64,000 nucleotides of DNA from Mycobacterium sp. IS-1496 (GCF_001499995.1 NZ_LQIU01000018.1:1-64000), one strand, 5' to 3'. Shown: positions 27,847 through 37,491, numbered from the stretch's first letter. Numbers and translations are program-made. The notes: generated by a model from the letters alone, not told the origin.

Positions 27847-29388
27847 CTAGCTCCTCGAGAACATGGCGAGCATGCGGCGTGTCACCGCGAACCCACCGAA
27901 GACGTTGATGCTGGCGAGCAGGATCGCGACGGTGGCGATGCCGGTGATCACCGGGTCGGCGTGCCCGATCTGCAGCAGGGCGCCGACGACGATGATCCCG
28001 GAGATCGCGTTGGTCACCGACATCAGCGGTGTGTGCAGCGCGTGGTGCACGTGGCCGATCACGTAGTAGCCGATGACGATCGCCAGCGCGAACACCGTGA
28101 GGTGCACCTGCAGGGCCGCCGGGGACAGCGCGATCAGGGCGAACAGCGCCGCGGCCGCGGTGAAGGCCACCCCGAGCCGGCGTCGCATCGACATCGGCTG
28201 CTTGGCCTGCGGGGTCACGGCCGGGGCGGCGGCCGTCGCGACCGCCGGTGCCGCGGACACCTGGACCGGTGGCGGTGGCCAGGTGACCTCGCCGTCGCGC
28301 ACGACGGTCACCGAGCGCTGCACCACGTCGTCCCAGTCGAGCGTGAGCTGCCCGTCCTTCTCCGGCGTCAGCAGCTTCAGCAGGTTGACCAGGTTGGTGG
28401 CGTAGAGTTGCGAGGCCGTCGCGGGAAGCCGTCCGGCCAGGTCGGTGTAGCCGATGATCGTCACCCCGTTGTCGGTGACGACGGCCTGATCCTTGACGGT
28501 GCCCTCGACGTTGCCGCCGTTGGCCGCGGCCATGTCGACGATCACGCTGCCCGGCTTCATCGAGGCCACCATGTCGGCGGTGATGATCCGCGGGGCCGGC
28601 CGGCCCGGGATCAACGCGGTGGTGATGATGATGTCGACGTCCTTGCACTGCTCGGCGTACAGCGCGGCCTCGCGGACCTTGTAGTCCTCGCCCATCTCCT
28701 TGGCGTAGCCGGTGGCCGACACCTCCGCCGCGGCCGGATCGACGGCCAGGTACTCCCCACCGAGCGAGGCGACCTGATCTGCGACCTCCGGCCGCGGATC
28801 GGTGGCCCGCACGATCGCGCCGAGGCTGCCCGCGGCGCCGATGGCCGCCAAACCCGCGACGCCGGCGCCGACGACCAGGACCTTGGCGGGCGGCACCTTG
28901 CCCGCGGCGGTCACCTGGCCGGTGAAGAACCGGCCGAATCGGTGCGCCGCCTCCACCACCGCGCGGTAGCCGGCGATGTTGGCCATCGACGACAGCACAT
29001 CCAGCGACTGCGCCCGGGAGATCCGCGGTACGGCGTCCATGGCCAGCACGGTGATCCGGCGGGTCGAGAGCCGCTCGACGAGGTCGGGGTTCAGCGCCGG
29101 GGAGATCAGCCCGATCAGGGTTGCGCCGTCACGCAGCGCGGCGATCTCGGCGTCGGTCGGTGCGTTGACCTTGAGCACGACATCGGCGGACCAGGTCTGG
29201 TCGAACGATCCGATCTCGGCGCCGGCCTCGACGTAGGCGGCGTCGGAGAAGCTGGAGGCTGCGCCTGCGCCGGACTCGACGACGACCGAATAGCCGAGCT
29301 TGATGATCTGCCCGACCGTCTGCGGTGTGGCGGCGACGCGGGTCTCACCCGGTGAAGACTCGCGTGGTATCGCGATGAGCATCGGCAC
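27847..29388 (-). CDS. pntA: NAD(P) transhydrogenase subunit alpha, fused form
   Basis: Alpha subunit of 513 aa carrying the NAD(H)-binding domain I ([14 protein letters not shown] at the start; [31 protein letters not shown]) followed by a Pro/Ala linker (about residues 375-400). Four C-terminal transmembrane helices with [20 protein letters not shown] complete it. This is the single-chain layout of E. coli PntA (510 aa). In M. tuberculosis the same parts are encoded as separate pntAa and pntAb, so the fusion is a lineage difference. The operon is oriented toward fadE2, opposite to the order recalled for M. tuberculosis. Confidence 0.94.
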   Translation of the reverse strand: MPMLIAIPRESSPGETRVAATPQTVGQIIKLGYSVVVESGAGAASSFSDAAYVEAGAEIGSFDQTWSADVVLKVNAPTDAEIAALRDGATLIGLISPALNPDLVERLSTRRITVLAMDAVPRISRAQSLDVLSSMANIAGYRAVVEAAHRFGRFFTGQVTAAGKVPPAKVLVVGAGVAGLAAIGAAGSLGAIVRATDPRPEVADQVASLGGEYLAVDPAAAEVSATGYAKEMGEDYKVREAALYAEQCKDVDIIITTALIPGRPAPRIITADMVASMKPGSVIVDMAAANGGNVEGTVKDQAVVTDNGVTIIGYTDLAGRLPATASQLYATNLVNLLKLLTPEKDGQLTLDWDDVVQRSVTVVRDGEVTWPPPPVQVSAAPAVATAAAPAVTPQAKQPMSMRRRLGVAFTAAAALFALIALSPAALQVHLTVFALAIVIGYYVIGHVHHALHTPLMSVTNAISGIIVVGALLQIGHADPVITGIATVAILLASINVFGGFAVTRRMLAMFSRS

Positions 29389-29434
29389 AGTTTGGCATCC
29401 ACCCGGACCGCCGGTACCGCGGACCCGCTGATCG

Positions 29435-30772
29435 TCACCAGGACAGGTCGGGTTCCACGGCCCCGCGGCGCAGGCCGATCGACTCCGGATCGACGGTCAC
29501 GGTGTGGCTCACGGCCGCGGCGTCGGCGGGGTCGGCGAACCGGACCGCGCCGGTGGTCCATCGGCGAACCCGGTTCCGCGCCCAGGTGGCCTGGCACGTC
29601 ACCGCGACCCCCGGCGCGCTCGCGGCGACGGCGCCCACCCCGGGGCCGGAGCATGTGCGCACCAGCGTCGCGACGCCGGCTCGGGACAGCACGGCACGTC
29701 CGTCGGTGGTGATGAGGTACCGGCAGCGCCGCAGAACGTCCGGGGGAACCGGCCCGGCGTGGAGGCGGTCGTCGGAGGCGCCGACGGCGGTCAGCAACCG
29801 GGCGGCGTCGTCGCCGCGCACCCAGACACCGACGTCCTCGGCGAGGAAGCAGCTGATCGTGGCGACGAGCGAGGCCGCGGTGTGACCGGTGCCGTCCACG
29901 TCGACGGCGATGTCGGGCAGCGCGTGACGCAGTCCGGTGCGGCGGGCGTCCGGGTCGGTGATGCGGCGCGACAGCGCGACGGCCTCGGCGTTCTTGACCG
30001 CCGCCCGGTCGGGGACATCACGGCCGGCCCAGTCCGGTCCGTGATGCCAGGCGACCGCGTCGGGGGCGTGGTGCAGCACCGCTCCGTTGGCCAGGGCGCG
30101 GTGCGCGAACTCCCAGTCCTCGCCGCCGTAGCCGACGAACGACTCGTCGAAGCCGCCGATGTCGGTGAAGAGGTCCGCGCCGCAGGACATCACCGAGCTG
30201 ATGACGTAACGGTAGGACCTGTGGTCGAGGTGGAGCAGGTTCGCGGTGGCCGTGTAGGCGTCGCTGAGCCAGCGCGGCTCGGGCAGCGGCCGCGGCGCGG
30301 CATCGGCGGCGAGGGAGTCGAGGTCCGCGTAGCGCCGCCGGCCCACCACCAACGCGTCCGGCAGCTGGGCCGGCAGCCGCGTGGCGGCGCGCAGGTAGCC
30401 GGGTTCGGGAACGGTGTCGGCGTCGAGGAAACACAGCACGGCCGCATCCGCCGCGGCGGCGCCGAGGTTGCGGGCCGCCGCCGCCCGGAACCCCAGATCC
30501 TCCTGCCGGGCCACCCGGATGTCGAGCGGCGAACGGCGCAGCGTCGGTGCGCGGGCTGAACCGTCGTCGGCGACGATCACCTGGACGAGGTGCGTGGGGT
30601 AGGTCTGCCGCGTGAGCGCGTCCAGTGTCCGGTCGAGTTCGCGCTGCTGGTTGTAGAAGGGGATGACGACGGCCACCGGCACGTCGGGGGCGGCGCGGCC
30701 CGCCATCAGGTCCCACCGGTTGCCGGGGACGGTGAAACGGCCGTCGCTCAGCGGGATCGGTCGTGCTGTCAC
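29435..30772 (-). CDS. Family 2 glycosyltransferase with Glyco_transf_7C motif and unknown C-terminal domain
   Basis: Cytoplasmic GT-A glycosyltransferase of 445 aa from a GTG that overlaps the upstream stop (GTGA). Residues 33-41 begin the nucleotide-binding strand (VAVVIPFYN), with DDGS at 69-72 and the metal-binding DAD at 117-119. The acceptor-side motif [17 protein letters not shown] at 206-222 is that of galactosyltransferase-like (7C) enzymes. Residues from about 285 to 445 form an extra region that I do not recognise. No membrane segment is seen. It is the last gene of the three-gene minus arm of a glycosylation locus. Sugar donor and acceptor are unknown. Confidence 0.86.
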   Translation of the reverse strand: MTARPIPLSDGRFTVPGNRWDLMAGRAAPDVPVAVVIPFYNQQRELDRTLDALTRQTYPTHLVQVIVADDGSARAPTLRRSPLDIRVARQEDLGFRAAAARNLGAAAADAAVLCFLDADTVPEPGYLRAATRLPAQLPDALVVGRRRYADLDSLAADAAPRPLPEPRWLSDAYTATANLLHLDHRSYRYVISSVMSCGADLFTDIGGFDESFVGYGGEDWEFAHRALANGAVLHHAPDAVAWHHGPDWAGRDVPDRAAVKNAEAVALSRRITDPDARRTGLRHALPDIAVDVDGTGHTAASLVATISCFLAEDVGVWVRGDDAARLLTAVGASDDRLHAGPVPPDVLRRCRYLITTDGRAVLSRAGVATLVRTCSGPGVGAVAASAPGVAVTCQATWARNRVRRWTTGAVRFADPADAAAVSHTVTVDPESIGLRRGAVEPDLSW

Positions 30773-31785
30773 GAGTGCCACCGCCGCAGCAGACCGGCGT
30801 ACTGCCGGGCGGCCGCGGCCGGGGACGGCACGCACTCCGTGCCGGGCGGCAGCCACGTCACCGCGGGAGCGTCGAGGGCGTGCTCGAGCGCACCACGCAA
30901 CCCGGCGGGGGTGTCCGGGTACAGCAGGACCGCACCGGGGTTGCGCTGCTCGAACTCGCGGGTGTACCGGTTGGCCGGCGCGAGCGGACGCCGTCCGGCG
31001 CCGACCCAGGAGTTGAGCGAACCGGATGCCGACACGTGGCGGTGCGGGGCGACCGGCACCGTCACGCCGCGCAGCGCGGGGCCGACGTCGGCGTCGGCGA
31101 GGTGACCGGTGACGCGGAAACGCCTTCCGCTGCGGGCACATTCATCGGCCAGTTCGTCGACGAGGCCGGCGTGTCCGGCCGACGGGGCGCCCAGGGCGAG
31201 GATCTCGACGTCCGGTGCGGCGTCGGCGAGCGCCCCGATCACCTCGGCGTGCCCCTTGCCCGGGTAGAGGAAGCCGAAGACGCCGACGGTCCGCATGCCG
31301 TCGTGGCGCGGTGATTCGGCCCCGACCGGGCCCGCGGTGGACACGGGCAGGGGCACCACGGCGACGCGGCGCGCACGCACCCCGCCCTCGGCCATCAACG
31401 CGCGCTCGTGCTCGCTGCTGACGACGACACCGTCGACGAGTCCGGCCACCTCGGCGTACGCGGCGCATCGTCGGTGGTGGTGTGTTCCGTCCGACGGTTG
31501 CGGGAGATCGTGCAGGGTCACGGTGATCCGCCCGCCGCGCCGGCGGATGTCGTGCACGAGCGCGCCCACCGCCTCAGCCGCCTGCTCGGGCGTACTCCCG
31601 AAGAGGCGGTCGGTGAACTGCACGTGCACCCCACAGGCCGGCGCCGCCCGTAGCGCGGCGTCGGCGGTATACGCGATCGGGGCGTCGAATCCGTTCTGCC
31701 GCAGGGTTCGGACGAGCTCGCTGCCGAACCGGGTGACCCCGTGCTCGCCGGGGCCGACCACCAGATGGGTGACGGCCGCGTTCAC
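30769..31785 (-). CDS. GT-B (GT4-like) glycosyltransferase
   Basis: Glycosyltransferase-like protein of 338 aa from a GTG overlapping the upstream stop by 4 bp. The N-terminal half has LVVGPGEHGVTRFGSELV and ITVTLHDLP. The C-terminal half has VGVFGFLYPGKGHAEVIGAL, typical of GT4 enzymes, but the usual E-x7-E donor motif is not obvious. It instead shows VAPHRHVSASGSLNSWVGAG, which may take that place. It is the middle gene of the minus arm, coupled on both sides. Confidence 0.75.
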   Translation of the reverse strand: MNAAVTHLVVGPGEHGVTRFGSELVRTLRQNGFDAPIAYTADAALRAAPACGVHVQFTDRLFGSTPEQAAEAVGALVHDIRRRGGRITVTLHDLPQPSDGTHHHRRCAAYAEVAGLVDGVVVSSEHERALMAEGGVRARRVAVVPLPVSTAGPVGAESPRHDGMRTVGVFGFLYPGKGHAEVIGALADAAPDVEILALGAPSAGHAGLVDELADECARSGRRFRVTGHLADADVGPALRGVTVPVAPHRHVSASGSLNSWVGAGRRPLAPANRYTREFEQRNPGAVLLYPDTPAGLRGALEHALDAPAVTWLPPGTECVPSPAAAARQYAGLLRRWHS

Positions 31786-32741
31786 CGGAAAAGGCCCGCC
31801 GCCGGGAGGCCGAGCAGATCGAGCGTCGCGGCGTGGCGTTCCAGCGCCAAGGCGATGTAGTCGGGATGAGCCGCATACCAGCGCATCTGGATCGCGTGCA
31901 CCTCCTGCGGCGTCCATATGCGTTGTCCCTCTTCCCAATTCGACCGAGAGGCAGCGTCGATGCCCAGTGCCGTCAGCACCCGGTGCTCCAGGGGCGCGCG
32001 GATCGAGCCGAGCAGCGTCCGAGCAGGCGGCTCGAGCGAAAGTGTGACATTTTGGTGACACAGGATCCGCCGCGCCAGCTCGGTCAGCACACCGTTGCCC
32101 GGATGGTTGATGGTGTGTGCGGCGTCCGCGCCCTGACCGGGCAGCACGTCGGACACCCCCACATCGGTGTGGGCACGCTCGCGGCGGGCGAGCTCGTCGC
32201 GGCTGGCGTCGGCGACCGCCCGCAGCTGCGCCGCCGACACGTCGACGTCCCACGGCTCGTCGGAGGACCGGTGGTCGCGGGCCGCCACGATGGTCCGCAG
32301 ATCGTGGTAGGGCACCGGGGGAGGGGTCACCGACCGATCGGCCGGATGGCGCACGATGACCTGGAACGGGTACAGCCCGGCGTAGCGAATAACCGGCCAC
32401 CGCAACACTTTCGCCGCTTTGGGCAGCCGCTCGGTCAACTGTGCCGTCCCGAGCGGCAGGTCGCGGTAGTCGTCGCGGACGGGCTGACAGATGAGCACGG
32501 CGGTCTGGGTCAACAGGTCGTCGAGGTGGCGCAGATCGGAGCGCCGCAGTTCGTGCACGGGGGGAATGCGGGCGGTGCGGTACGGCCGCTGCGGCACGGC
32601 GTCCAGGACCACCCGCAGCGCTTCGGCCTGACAGTTGCCGACGACCAACCACAGCGGCGCATCCGCCGCCGGCTCCGTACCGGGCGGGCGGTAGAAGTCC
32701 CGGTAGTGCCACACCCGGGCGGGGTCGTCGTCGTTCACCAC
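31782..32741 (-). CDS. WcbI-like polysaccharide biosynthesis protein (putative acyltransferase)
   Basis: Protein of about 319 aa related to WcbI, a capsule-cluster protein known as a putative acetyltransferase. The signature WLVVGNCQAEALR (GNCQ at residues 35-38) is clear, followed by LLTQTAVLICQPVRDDYR and the later HPGNGVLTELARRIL typical of the family. Two consecutive GTG codons at 32741 and 32738 are the preferred starts; extension to 32798 is possible. It is the first gene of the minus arm, implying that the glycan made by this locus is acyl-modified. Confidence 0.78.
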   Translation of the reverse strand: MVNDDDPARVWHYRDFYRPPGTEPAADAPLWLVVGNCQAEALRVVLDAVPQRPYRTARIPPVHELRRSDLRHLDDLLTQTAVLICQPVRDDYRDLPLGTAQLTERLPKAAKVLRWPVIRYAGLYPFQVIVRHPADRSVTPPPVPYHDLRTIVAARDHRSSDEPWDVDVSAAQLRAVADASRDELARRERAHTDVGVSDVLPGQGADAAHTINHPGNGVLTELARRILCHQNVTLSLEPPARTLLGSIRAPLEHRVLTALGIDAASRSNWEEGQRIWTPQEVHAIQMRWYAAHPDYIALALERHAATLDLLGLPAAGLFR

Positions 32742-32842
32742 GTCGAGAGTAGGCGTCGCCAATCGTGATACAACGGTCGTGGCGCAATCGTCTAGCAAGC
32801 GGCGAGGGTGTGCTTCCCCTGCTGCTTGACAGGTTTGGATGA
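32742..32842. promoter_or_regulatory. Divergent promoter region of the glycosyltransferase locus
   Basis: About 100 bp separate the two arms, the only gap of note in the locus. On the plus strand TTGACA (32825-32830) is a perfect -35 hexamer, but no matching -10 lies before the TTG start at 32843, so the plus-arm start could be further downstream. No clear palindrome was seen. Confidence 0.35.
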
Positions 32843-33901
32843 TTGATCGCTGTTGCCTCGGTTCCTGCCGCGCACCCCTACGTGCGTGCCGTCATCGACC
32901 CGGAAAACATTGTCCTGCTTGACGATCCGCGGCCGCCCGGTGCGACGTCGCCCGAACAGTGGTGGCCACCACAGTTCCTCGATCCGTCATATCTCGCCGA
33001 CGATTCCGGGTACTTCGATGTCATGCATGTGCATTTCGGGTTCGACGCGACACCACCTGCGGTGTTGCGCGACGTCGTCGAGTTCCTGACCGCGCGCCGC
33101 AAGCCGTTGGTGGTGACCGTCCACGATCTGCACAATCCGCATTTCCGCGACCCGCGGGATCACCTGGCACGGCTGGACGTGCTGATCCCGGCCGCGGACG
33201 CGGTCGTGACGCTGACCACCGGGGCGGCCGCCGCCATCGCCGACCGGTGGGGCAGGCGGGCGACCGTGTTGCCGCATCCGCACGTCCTGACGCCCGCCGC
33301 AGTCGGAGCGGAGCGTCCCGTGTGGGCCCAACCGGTGGTCGCCGTCCACGCGAAATCGTTGCGCGCCAACATCGATCCGCTACCGGTACTCGACGCGCTG
33401 CTCGCCGCGGGCGAACCGGGGTGGCGCCTGCGCCTGGACGTGGACGAGGACGTCCGCCGCTCATCCCGGGCCGGTGAACTGACCACCGTCCGGCTCGACG
33501 AACTGAGCCGGCGCGGTGTCGATGTGCGCGTGCACGCCCGGTTCACCGACCGGGAACTGCAGGACTACCTCGGCGAGATCGATGCGCTCGTGCTGCCCTA
33601 CCGGTTCGGGACGCATTCGGGATGGGTGGAGGCGTGCTACGACGCCGGGGTAGCGGCCGTCGTCCCCGACTGCGGGCACTTCCACGAACAGCACGGCGAT
33701 CCGACGTACGACCACACCGCAACAGGTACGCGACTGGTGGAGAGCCTGCGGCATGCGGTCCGCGAGGGGCTTGTCGCGGCGGGACACCGGCGGGCGACCG
33801 GCGACGACCGGCGCGCGCAGCGGAGACGGCAACTGCGAGAGGTCCGGCGGGAGATGAGCAGCCTCTACCGCACCGTCCTCGCGGATGCGGACGCGGCATG
33901 A
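32843..33901 (+). CDS. GT-B glycosyltransferase-like protein
   Basis: Protein of 352 aa from a TTG start; a GTG at 32881 is an alternative. It reads like a GT-B enzyme: VMHVHFGFD and VTVHDLHNPHF in the N-terminal domain, a linker with ATVLPHPHV, and a C-terminal domain with DALVLPYRFGTHSGWVEACY, where donor-binding residues are expected. The first Rossmann strand is short. It is the first gene of the plus arm and overlaps the next gene by 4 bp. Donor and acceptor are unknown. Confidence 0.75.
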   Translation: MIAVASVPAAHPYVRAVIDPENIVLLDDPRPPGATSPEQWWPPQFLDPSYLADDSGYFDVMHVHFGFDATPPAVLRDVVEFLTARRKPLVVTVHDLHNPHFRDPRDHLARLDVLIPAADAVVTLTTGAAAAIADRWGRRATVLPHPHVLTPAAVGAERPVWAQPVVAVHAKSLRANIDPLPVLDALLAAGEPGWRLRLDVDEDVRRSSRAGELTTVRLDELSRRGVDVRVHARFTDRELQDYLGEIDALVLPYRFGTHSGWVEACYDAGVAAVVPDCGHFHEQHGDPTYDHTATGTRLVESLRHAVREGLVAAGHRRATGDDRRAQRRRQLREVRREMSSLYRTVLADADAA

Positions 33902-34989
33902 CCTCTTCGATCCGGGTGGCCATGATCGCCTCGGCGCGGTATCCCGTGCGCCAGCCGTTCGCCGGCGGCCTCGAGGCGTTCGTCTACCAGTTCGCCCACG
34001 CGCTCACCGCGGCCGGCCATTCCGTGACGATGTTCGCGGCGCCGGGCTCCGCGGTCGACCTGCCCTGGGACGTGGTTCCGGTGCACGCCCTGGAGATGAC
34101 CGACGCGTCCCGCGAGGACCCCTCGGTGCCCGACTGGGTGGTTCACGAAACGCACGCCTACCTGTCGGTGATGCTGAATCTGGCTGACCGGCTGAGGGAT
34201 TCGTTCGACATCGTCCACAACCACAGCCTCCACTACCTGCCCTTGGCCATGGCGCGCACGCTTCCGGTGCCGATGCTGACCACGCTGCACACCCCGCCGT
34301 TGAAATGGCTGGAACAGGCGGTGGCGCTGCCGGGCGGGGTCGCCAGCTCGTTCACCGCGGTGAGTGCGTTCACCGCACGGCAGTGGGAGCCGGTCAACGG
34401 GCCGGTGCCCGTCATCTCCAACGGCATCGACCTCGACGAGTGGCGACCCGGACCCGGGGGCGACTACGCGGTCTGGAGCGGGCGTCTGGTTCCGGAGAAG
34501 GGGCTGCCCGACGCGATCGCCGCGGCACGGGCGGCCGGGTGCCCGCTGCGGATCGCGGGCCCGGTGGGTGACCCCGCGTACTTCGAAGAGGCGGTGCGGC
34601 CGGAGCTCGGCGGTGCGGTGAGCTACGAGGGACACCTGCGCCGCGATGAACTCAACGAACTGGTGGGTAACGCGGCCGTCGCGCTGGTGACACCTCGCTG
34701 GGAGGAGCCCTACGGTCTCGTGACCGCCGAGGCACTGGCCAGCGGCACACCCGTGGCGGCCTTCGCGCGCGGCGGCATCCCCGAGACCATCGACGCCTCC
34801 AGCGGCCGGCTGGCGCCACCCGGCGACGTCGACGCGCTCAGCCGGGCGTTGCTCGCCGCGGCGCAACTGCCGCGCGGCCCGGTCCGGGCGCGTGCGGAAT
34901 CGCACTGTTCGCAGACCGTGATGGTCGAGCGTTACCTCGCGCGGTACGCCGACCTGATGGACGTCGAGGACGAGCGGGTCTCGGCGTGA
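33898..34989 (+). CDS. Family 4 glycosyltransferase
   Basis: Retaining GT-B glycosyltransferase of 363 aa. The ATG overlaps the upstream stop (ATGA). The N-terminal domain shows FAGGLEAFVYQFAHAL (the GG-E loop of GT4 enzymes) and IVHNHSLHYLP. The C-terminal domain has WSGRLVPEKGLPDAIAAAR and the E-x7-E donor motif in EEPYGLVTAEALASGTPV. These are typical of UDP- or GDP-sugar-dependent mannosyl/glucosyl transferases. It is the second gene of the plus arm. Confidence 0.9.
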   Translation: MTSSIRVAMIASARYPVRQPFAGGLEAFVYQFAHALTAAGHSVTMFAAPGSAVDLPWDVVPVHALEMTDASREDPSVPDWVVHETHAYLSVMLNLADRLRDSFDIVHNHSLHYLPLAMARTLPVPMLTTLHTPPLKWLEQAVALPGGVASSFTAVSAFTARQWEPVNGPVPVISNGIDLDEWRPGPGGDYAVWSGRLVPEKGLPDAIAAARAAGCPLRIAGPVGDPAYFEEAVRPELGGAVSYEGHLRRDELNELVGNAAVALVTPRWEEPYGLVTAEALASGTPVAAFARGGIPETIDASSGRLAPPGDVDALSRALLAAAQLPRGPVRARAESHCSQTVMVERYLARYADLMDVEDERVSA

Positions 34990-35972
34990 TCGGTTACTAC
35001 GTGCACCATCACGGACGCGGCCACACATCGCGGGCGCTGGCCATCAGCAGGCATCTCACCGAGGAGGTGGTGTTCTTCTCCTCGGCGCCGCGTCCGCGGG
35101 AACTCCGCCCCGGGGTCGACTGGGTGCGGCTGCCGCTCGACGTCCCCGGGCAGGACACCGCGGCCGCCGATCCGACGGCCAACGGCCGGCTGCACTGGGT
35201 CCCGCTGAACTTGGGCGGCCTCGCCGACCGCTCCGCGGTGCTGGTGAACGCCATCACGACGTTGCGACCGCGCCGCATGGTCGTCGACGTCTCCGTCGAG
35301 GTGGCGCTGCTGTGCCGGCTGGCCGGCGTCGCGGTGACGGTGATGGCGATGCCGGGCGATCGCGGCGACGCGGTGCACGCGCTCGGATACGACATCGCCG
35401 ACCGGATCGTCGCCCCGTGGTCGCGCGAGGTGTACCGCCCCGGCTGGCTGGCCCCGCACGACGAACGGACCCACTACGTCGGCGTGATCAGCCGCTTCGA
35501 CGGTGCCCCGCCGGTCACGCCGTCGGCCGCGCGGCCGAGGACCGGACTGCTGCTGGCGGGGGCAGGTGGATCGGCGACGCCTGATGACGCGCTCGACCAG
35601 CTGCGGCGCGCGGCGCCCGACTGTCGCTGGGTGGCCGCCGGCGGAGACGCCGGCTGGGTGGACGAGCTGTGGCCGTTGCTGAGCGGCGCCGACGTCGTCG
35701 TGACCCACGCGGGACAGAGCGCCATCGCCGACATCGCGACGGCAGGCGTTCCCGCCGTCGTCATCCCACAGCAGCGGCCCTTCGGTGAGCAGTGCGCCAC
35801 GGCGGGAGCGCTGGCCGAGGCGGGCGTCGTGGTCACCGCGCCGGCCTGGCCGCGCCCCGACGAGTGGGCGGGGCTGCTGTCGGCGGCCCGAACCCGCAAC
35901 GCCGGTGGTCGGTGGCAGCGGCTACGCGGCGCGGGCGCCGCCGCCCGCGCCGCATCGGTGATCGCCGCGTGA
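34986..35972 (+). CDS. MurG/GT28-like glycosyltransferase
   Basis: GT-B protein of 328 aa from a GTG overlapping the preceding stop. It begins IGYYVHHHGRGHTSRALAI, the glycine/histidine-rich entry loop of GT28 and MGT-type enzymes. It ends with VVTHAGQSAIADIATAGVP and VIPQQRPFGEQCATA, their characteristic donor-binding region. Sequence between (about residues 75-200) is typical linker and Rossmann fold. It is the third gene of the plus arm, coupled on both sides. The sugar transferred is unknown. Confidence 0.86.
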   Translation: MIGYYVHHHGRGHTSRALAISRHLTEEVVFFSSAPRPRELRPGVDWVRLPLDVPGQDTAAADPTANGRLHWVPLNLGGLADRSAVLVNAITTLRPRRMVVDVSVEVALLCRLAGVAVTVMAMPGDRGDAVHALGYDIADRIVAPWSREVYRPGWLAPHDERTHYVGVISRFDGAPPVTPSAARPRTGLLLAGAGGSATPDDALDQLRRAAPDCRWVAAGGDAGWVDELWPLLSGADVVVTHAGQSAIADIATAGVPAVVIPQQRPFGEQCATAGALAEAGVVVTAPAWPRPDEWAGLLSAARTRNAGGRWQRLRGAGAAARAASVIAA

Positions 35973-36823
35973 GCGCCCCGACGACCGCGCTGGTGACGGT
36001 CGCGCACGGCCGCCACGGGCACCTGCGCCGGCAGAGCGCCGGACTCGACCGCTCGCGGGTACGGCCGGACCTGCGCGTCGTGGTGGCGATGGACGACCCC
36101 GGGATCGCCGGCGCGGTGGACAGCTCGGCCGAGGTCATCGAGTGTGCGAGGACGTCCGGGCCGTCCTGCGGCCTACCTCTGGCGCGGGCGCGGAACATGG
36201 GCGCCGAGCACGCGTTGCGGCGCGGCGCGGACGTGCTGATCTTCCTCGACGTCGACTGCATACCCGGCGACGAACTGGTCGGCCGGTACGTCCGGGCGTG
36301 CGCGGAGGCCGAGTCCGCCGCGCTGTTCAGCGGACCGGTCACCTACCTGCCGCCGCCGCCGGCGGGCGACGGCTACCCGGTGGACGCCCTCGACACGATG
36401 ACCCGGCCGCATCCGGCACGCCCCGATCCCGCCGCCGGGCGGCTCGTCGTCGCCGACGACCACGACCTGTTCTGGTCGCTGTCCTTCGCGGTCACCGCGC
36501 GGACGTGGCGGCTCCTCGGTGGTTTCTGCGAGGCGTACGTGGGCTACGGCGGCGAGGACACCGATTTCGGCGCCGTCGCGCGCGAGCACGGTGTCCCCCT
36601 CGTCTGGGTGGGCGGCGCGCACGCCTACCACCAGCATCATCCGGTGTCCGATCCGCCGGTCGAGCACCTGCACCAGATCGTCGGCAACGCCAGGATCTTC
36701 CGGCGCCGCTGGAACCGCTGGCCGATGCCGGACTGGCTCGACGCGTTCGAGCGCGACGGGCTGATCTGCCGTCGTGGTGAGGAGATCGAGGTGACCGCGA
36801 GCGGTCAGGCGGTCATGAGGTAG
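35969..36823 (+). CDS. Family 2 glycosyltransferase with Glyco_transf_7C motif
   Basis: GT-A enzyme of 284 aa from a GTG overlapping the previous stop by 4 bp. The metal-binding motif is in LIFLDVDCIPGDELV, and the 7C motif is GGFCEAYVGYGGEDTDF. It resembles the GT2 at 29435-30772 but lacks that protein's C-terminal extension, so the locus holds two related enzymes. Its last 19 bp overlap the 3' end of the SDR gene on the other strand. Confidence 0.87.
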   Translation: MSAPTTALVTVAHGRHGHLRRQSAGLDRSRVRPDLRVVVAMDDPGIAGAVDSSAEVIECARTSGPSCGLPLARARNMGAEHALRRGADVLIFLDVDCIPGDELVGRYVRACAEAESAALFSGPVTYLPPPPAGDGYPVDALDTMTRPHPARPDPAAGRLVVADDHDLFWSLSFAVTARTWRLLGGFCEAYVGYGGEDTDFGAVAREHGVPLVWVGGAHAYHQHHPVSDPPVEHLHQIVGNARIFRRRWNRWPMPDWLDAFERDGLICRRGEEIEVTASGQAVMR

Positions 36824-37491
36824 TCGGCCCGGCCGACGTAGGCGATGCTCGGCGGGTGCGCGGTCGTGGCCGCGGTGACGATCGCCTCGGCGAACTCGTC
36901 GGCCGTCGGCAGCGGTCGCATGGTCGGACCGTCGACCCGGTCGCCGGAGACCACGGTGAGGTGGACGCCGGCGTGGGCGAGGACCGTCCGCATCCCGTAC
37001 AGGGCGGTCTCCCCGGCGCGCTTGCTCGCGGCGACGGCCACATAACCCTTCGGCACGGCCTTGTTCGGGAAGAAGTGCGCCTGGTGGCTGGTGACGAACA
37101 CGATGCGGCCGCCGGCCGGCATCAGGGGTACGGCCAGCTGGGCGAGACGACGCTGCGCATCCCGGTTGAGGCGCATGGCGTACCGGGGGTCGGCGCCGAG
37201 TTCGGGCCGGCTCGCGGTGTTGAGGACCAGCGCGTCGAGACGCCCGAACCGCGCCGCGACGGCATCCATCAGCGTCGCCGCCTGCGCTTCGTCGGAGATG
37301 TCCGCGGCCAGCGTGGACGCGTGACCGCCCGCCTGGCGGATGGCGTCCGCGACGGCGTCCGCGCCGCTGGAGTTCTCGCGGTAGTGGACGACCACGTGGG
37401 TGTCGGGGCCGGCGAGGTGCCGCGCGACCTCGGCGCCGATGCCTCCCGAGGCGCCGGTGATCAGGACGATCCGTTCGGGTCCATGGTGCAT
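36805..37491 (-). CDS. Short-chain dehydrogenase/reductase
   Basis: SDR of 228 aa from the ATG at 37491, which has an AGGAG site. The cofactor motif is TGASGGIG near the N-terminus, followed by NTASRP (in place of the common NNAG) and FVTSHQAHF. The catalytic region reads GYVAVAASKRAGE: Lys is present, but the Tyr four residues before it is Ala in the usual alignment, the nearest Tyr being in GYVAV. It may therefore be an atypical or non-classical SDR. It converges on the glycosyltransferase locus and could modify a sugar, but this is position only. Confidence 0.78.
   Translation of the reverse strand: MHHGPERIVLITGASGGIGAEVARHLAGPDTHVVVHYRENSSGADAVADAIRQAGGHASTLAADISDEAQAATLMDAVAARFGRLDALVLNTASRPELGADPRYAMRLNRDAQRRLAQLAVPLMPAGGRIVFVTSHQAHFFPNKAVPKGYVAVAASKRAGETALYGMRTVLAHAGVHLTVVSGDRVDGPTMRPLPTADEFAEAIVTAATTAHPPSIAYVGRADYLMTA

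Noticed and set aside
29435..37491. Glycosyltransferase block as a prophage or transposon cargo
   Set aside because: No integrase, transposase, tRNA boundary or terminal repeats were seen, and GC content looks like the neighbours.
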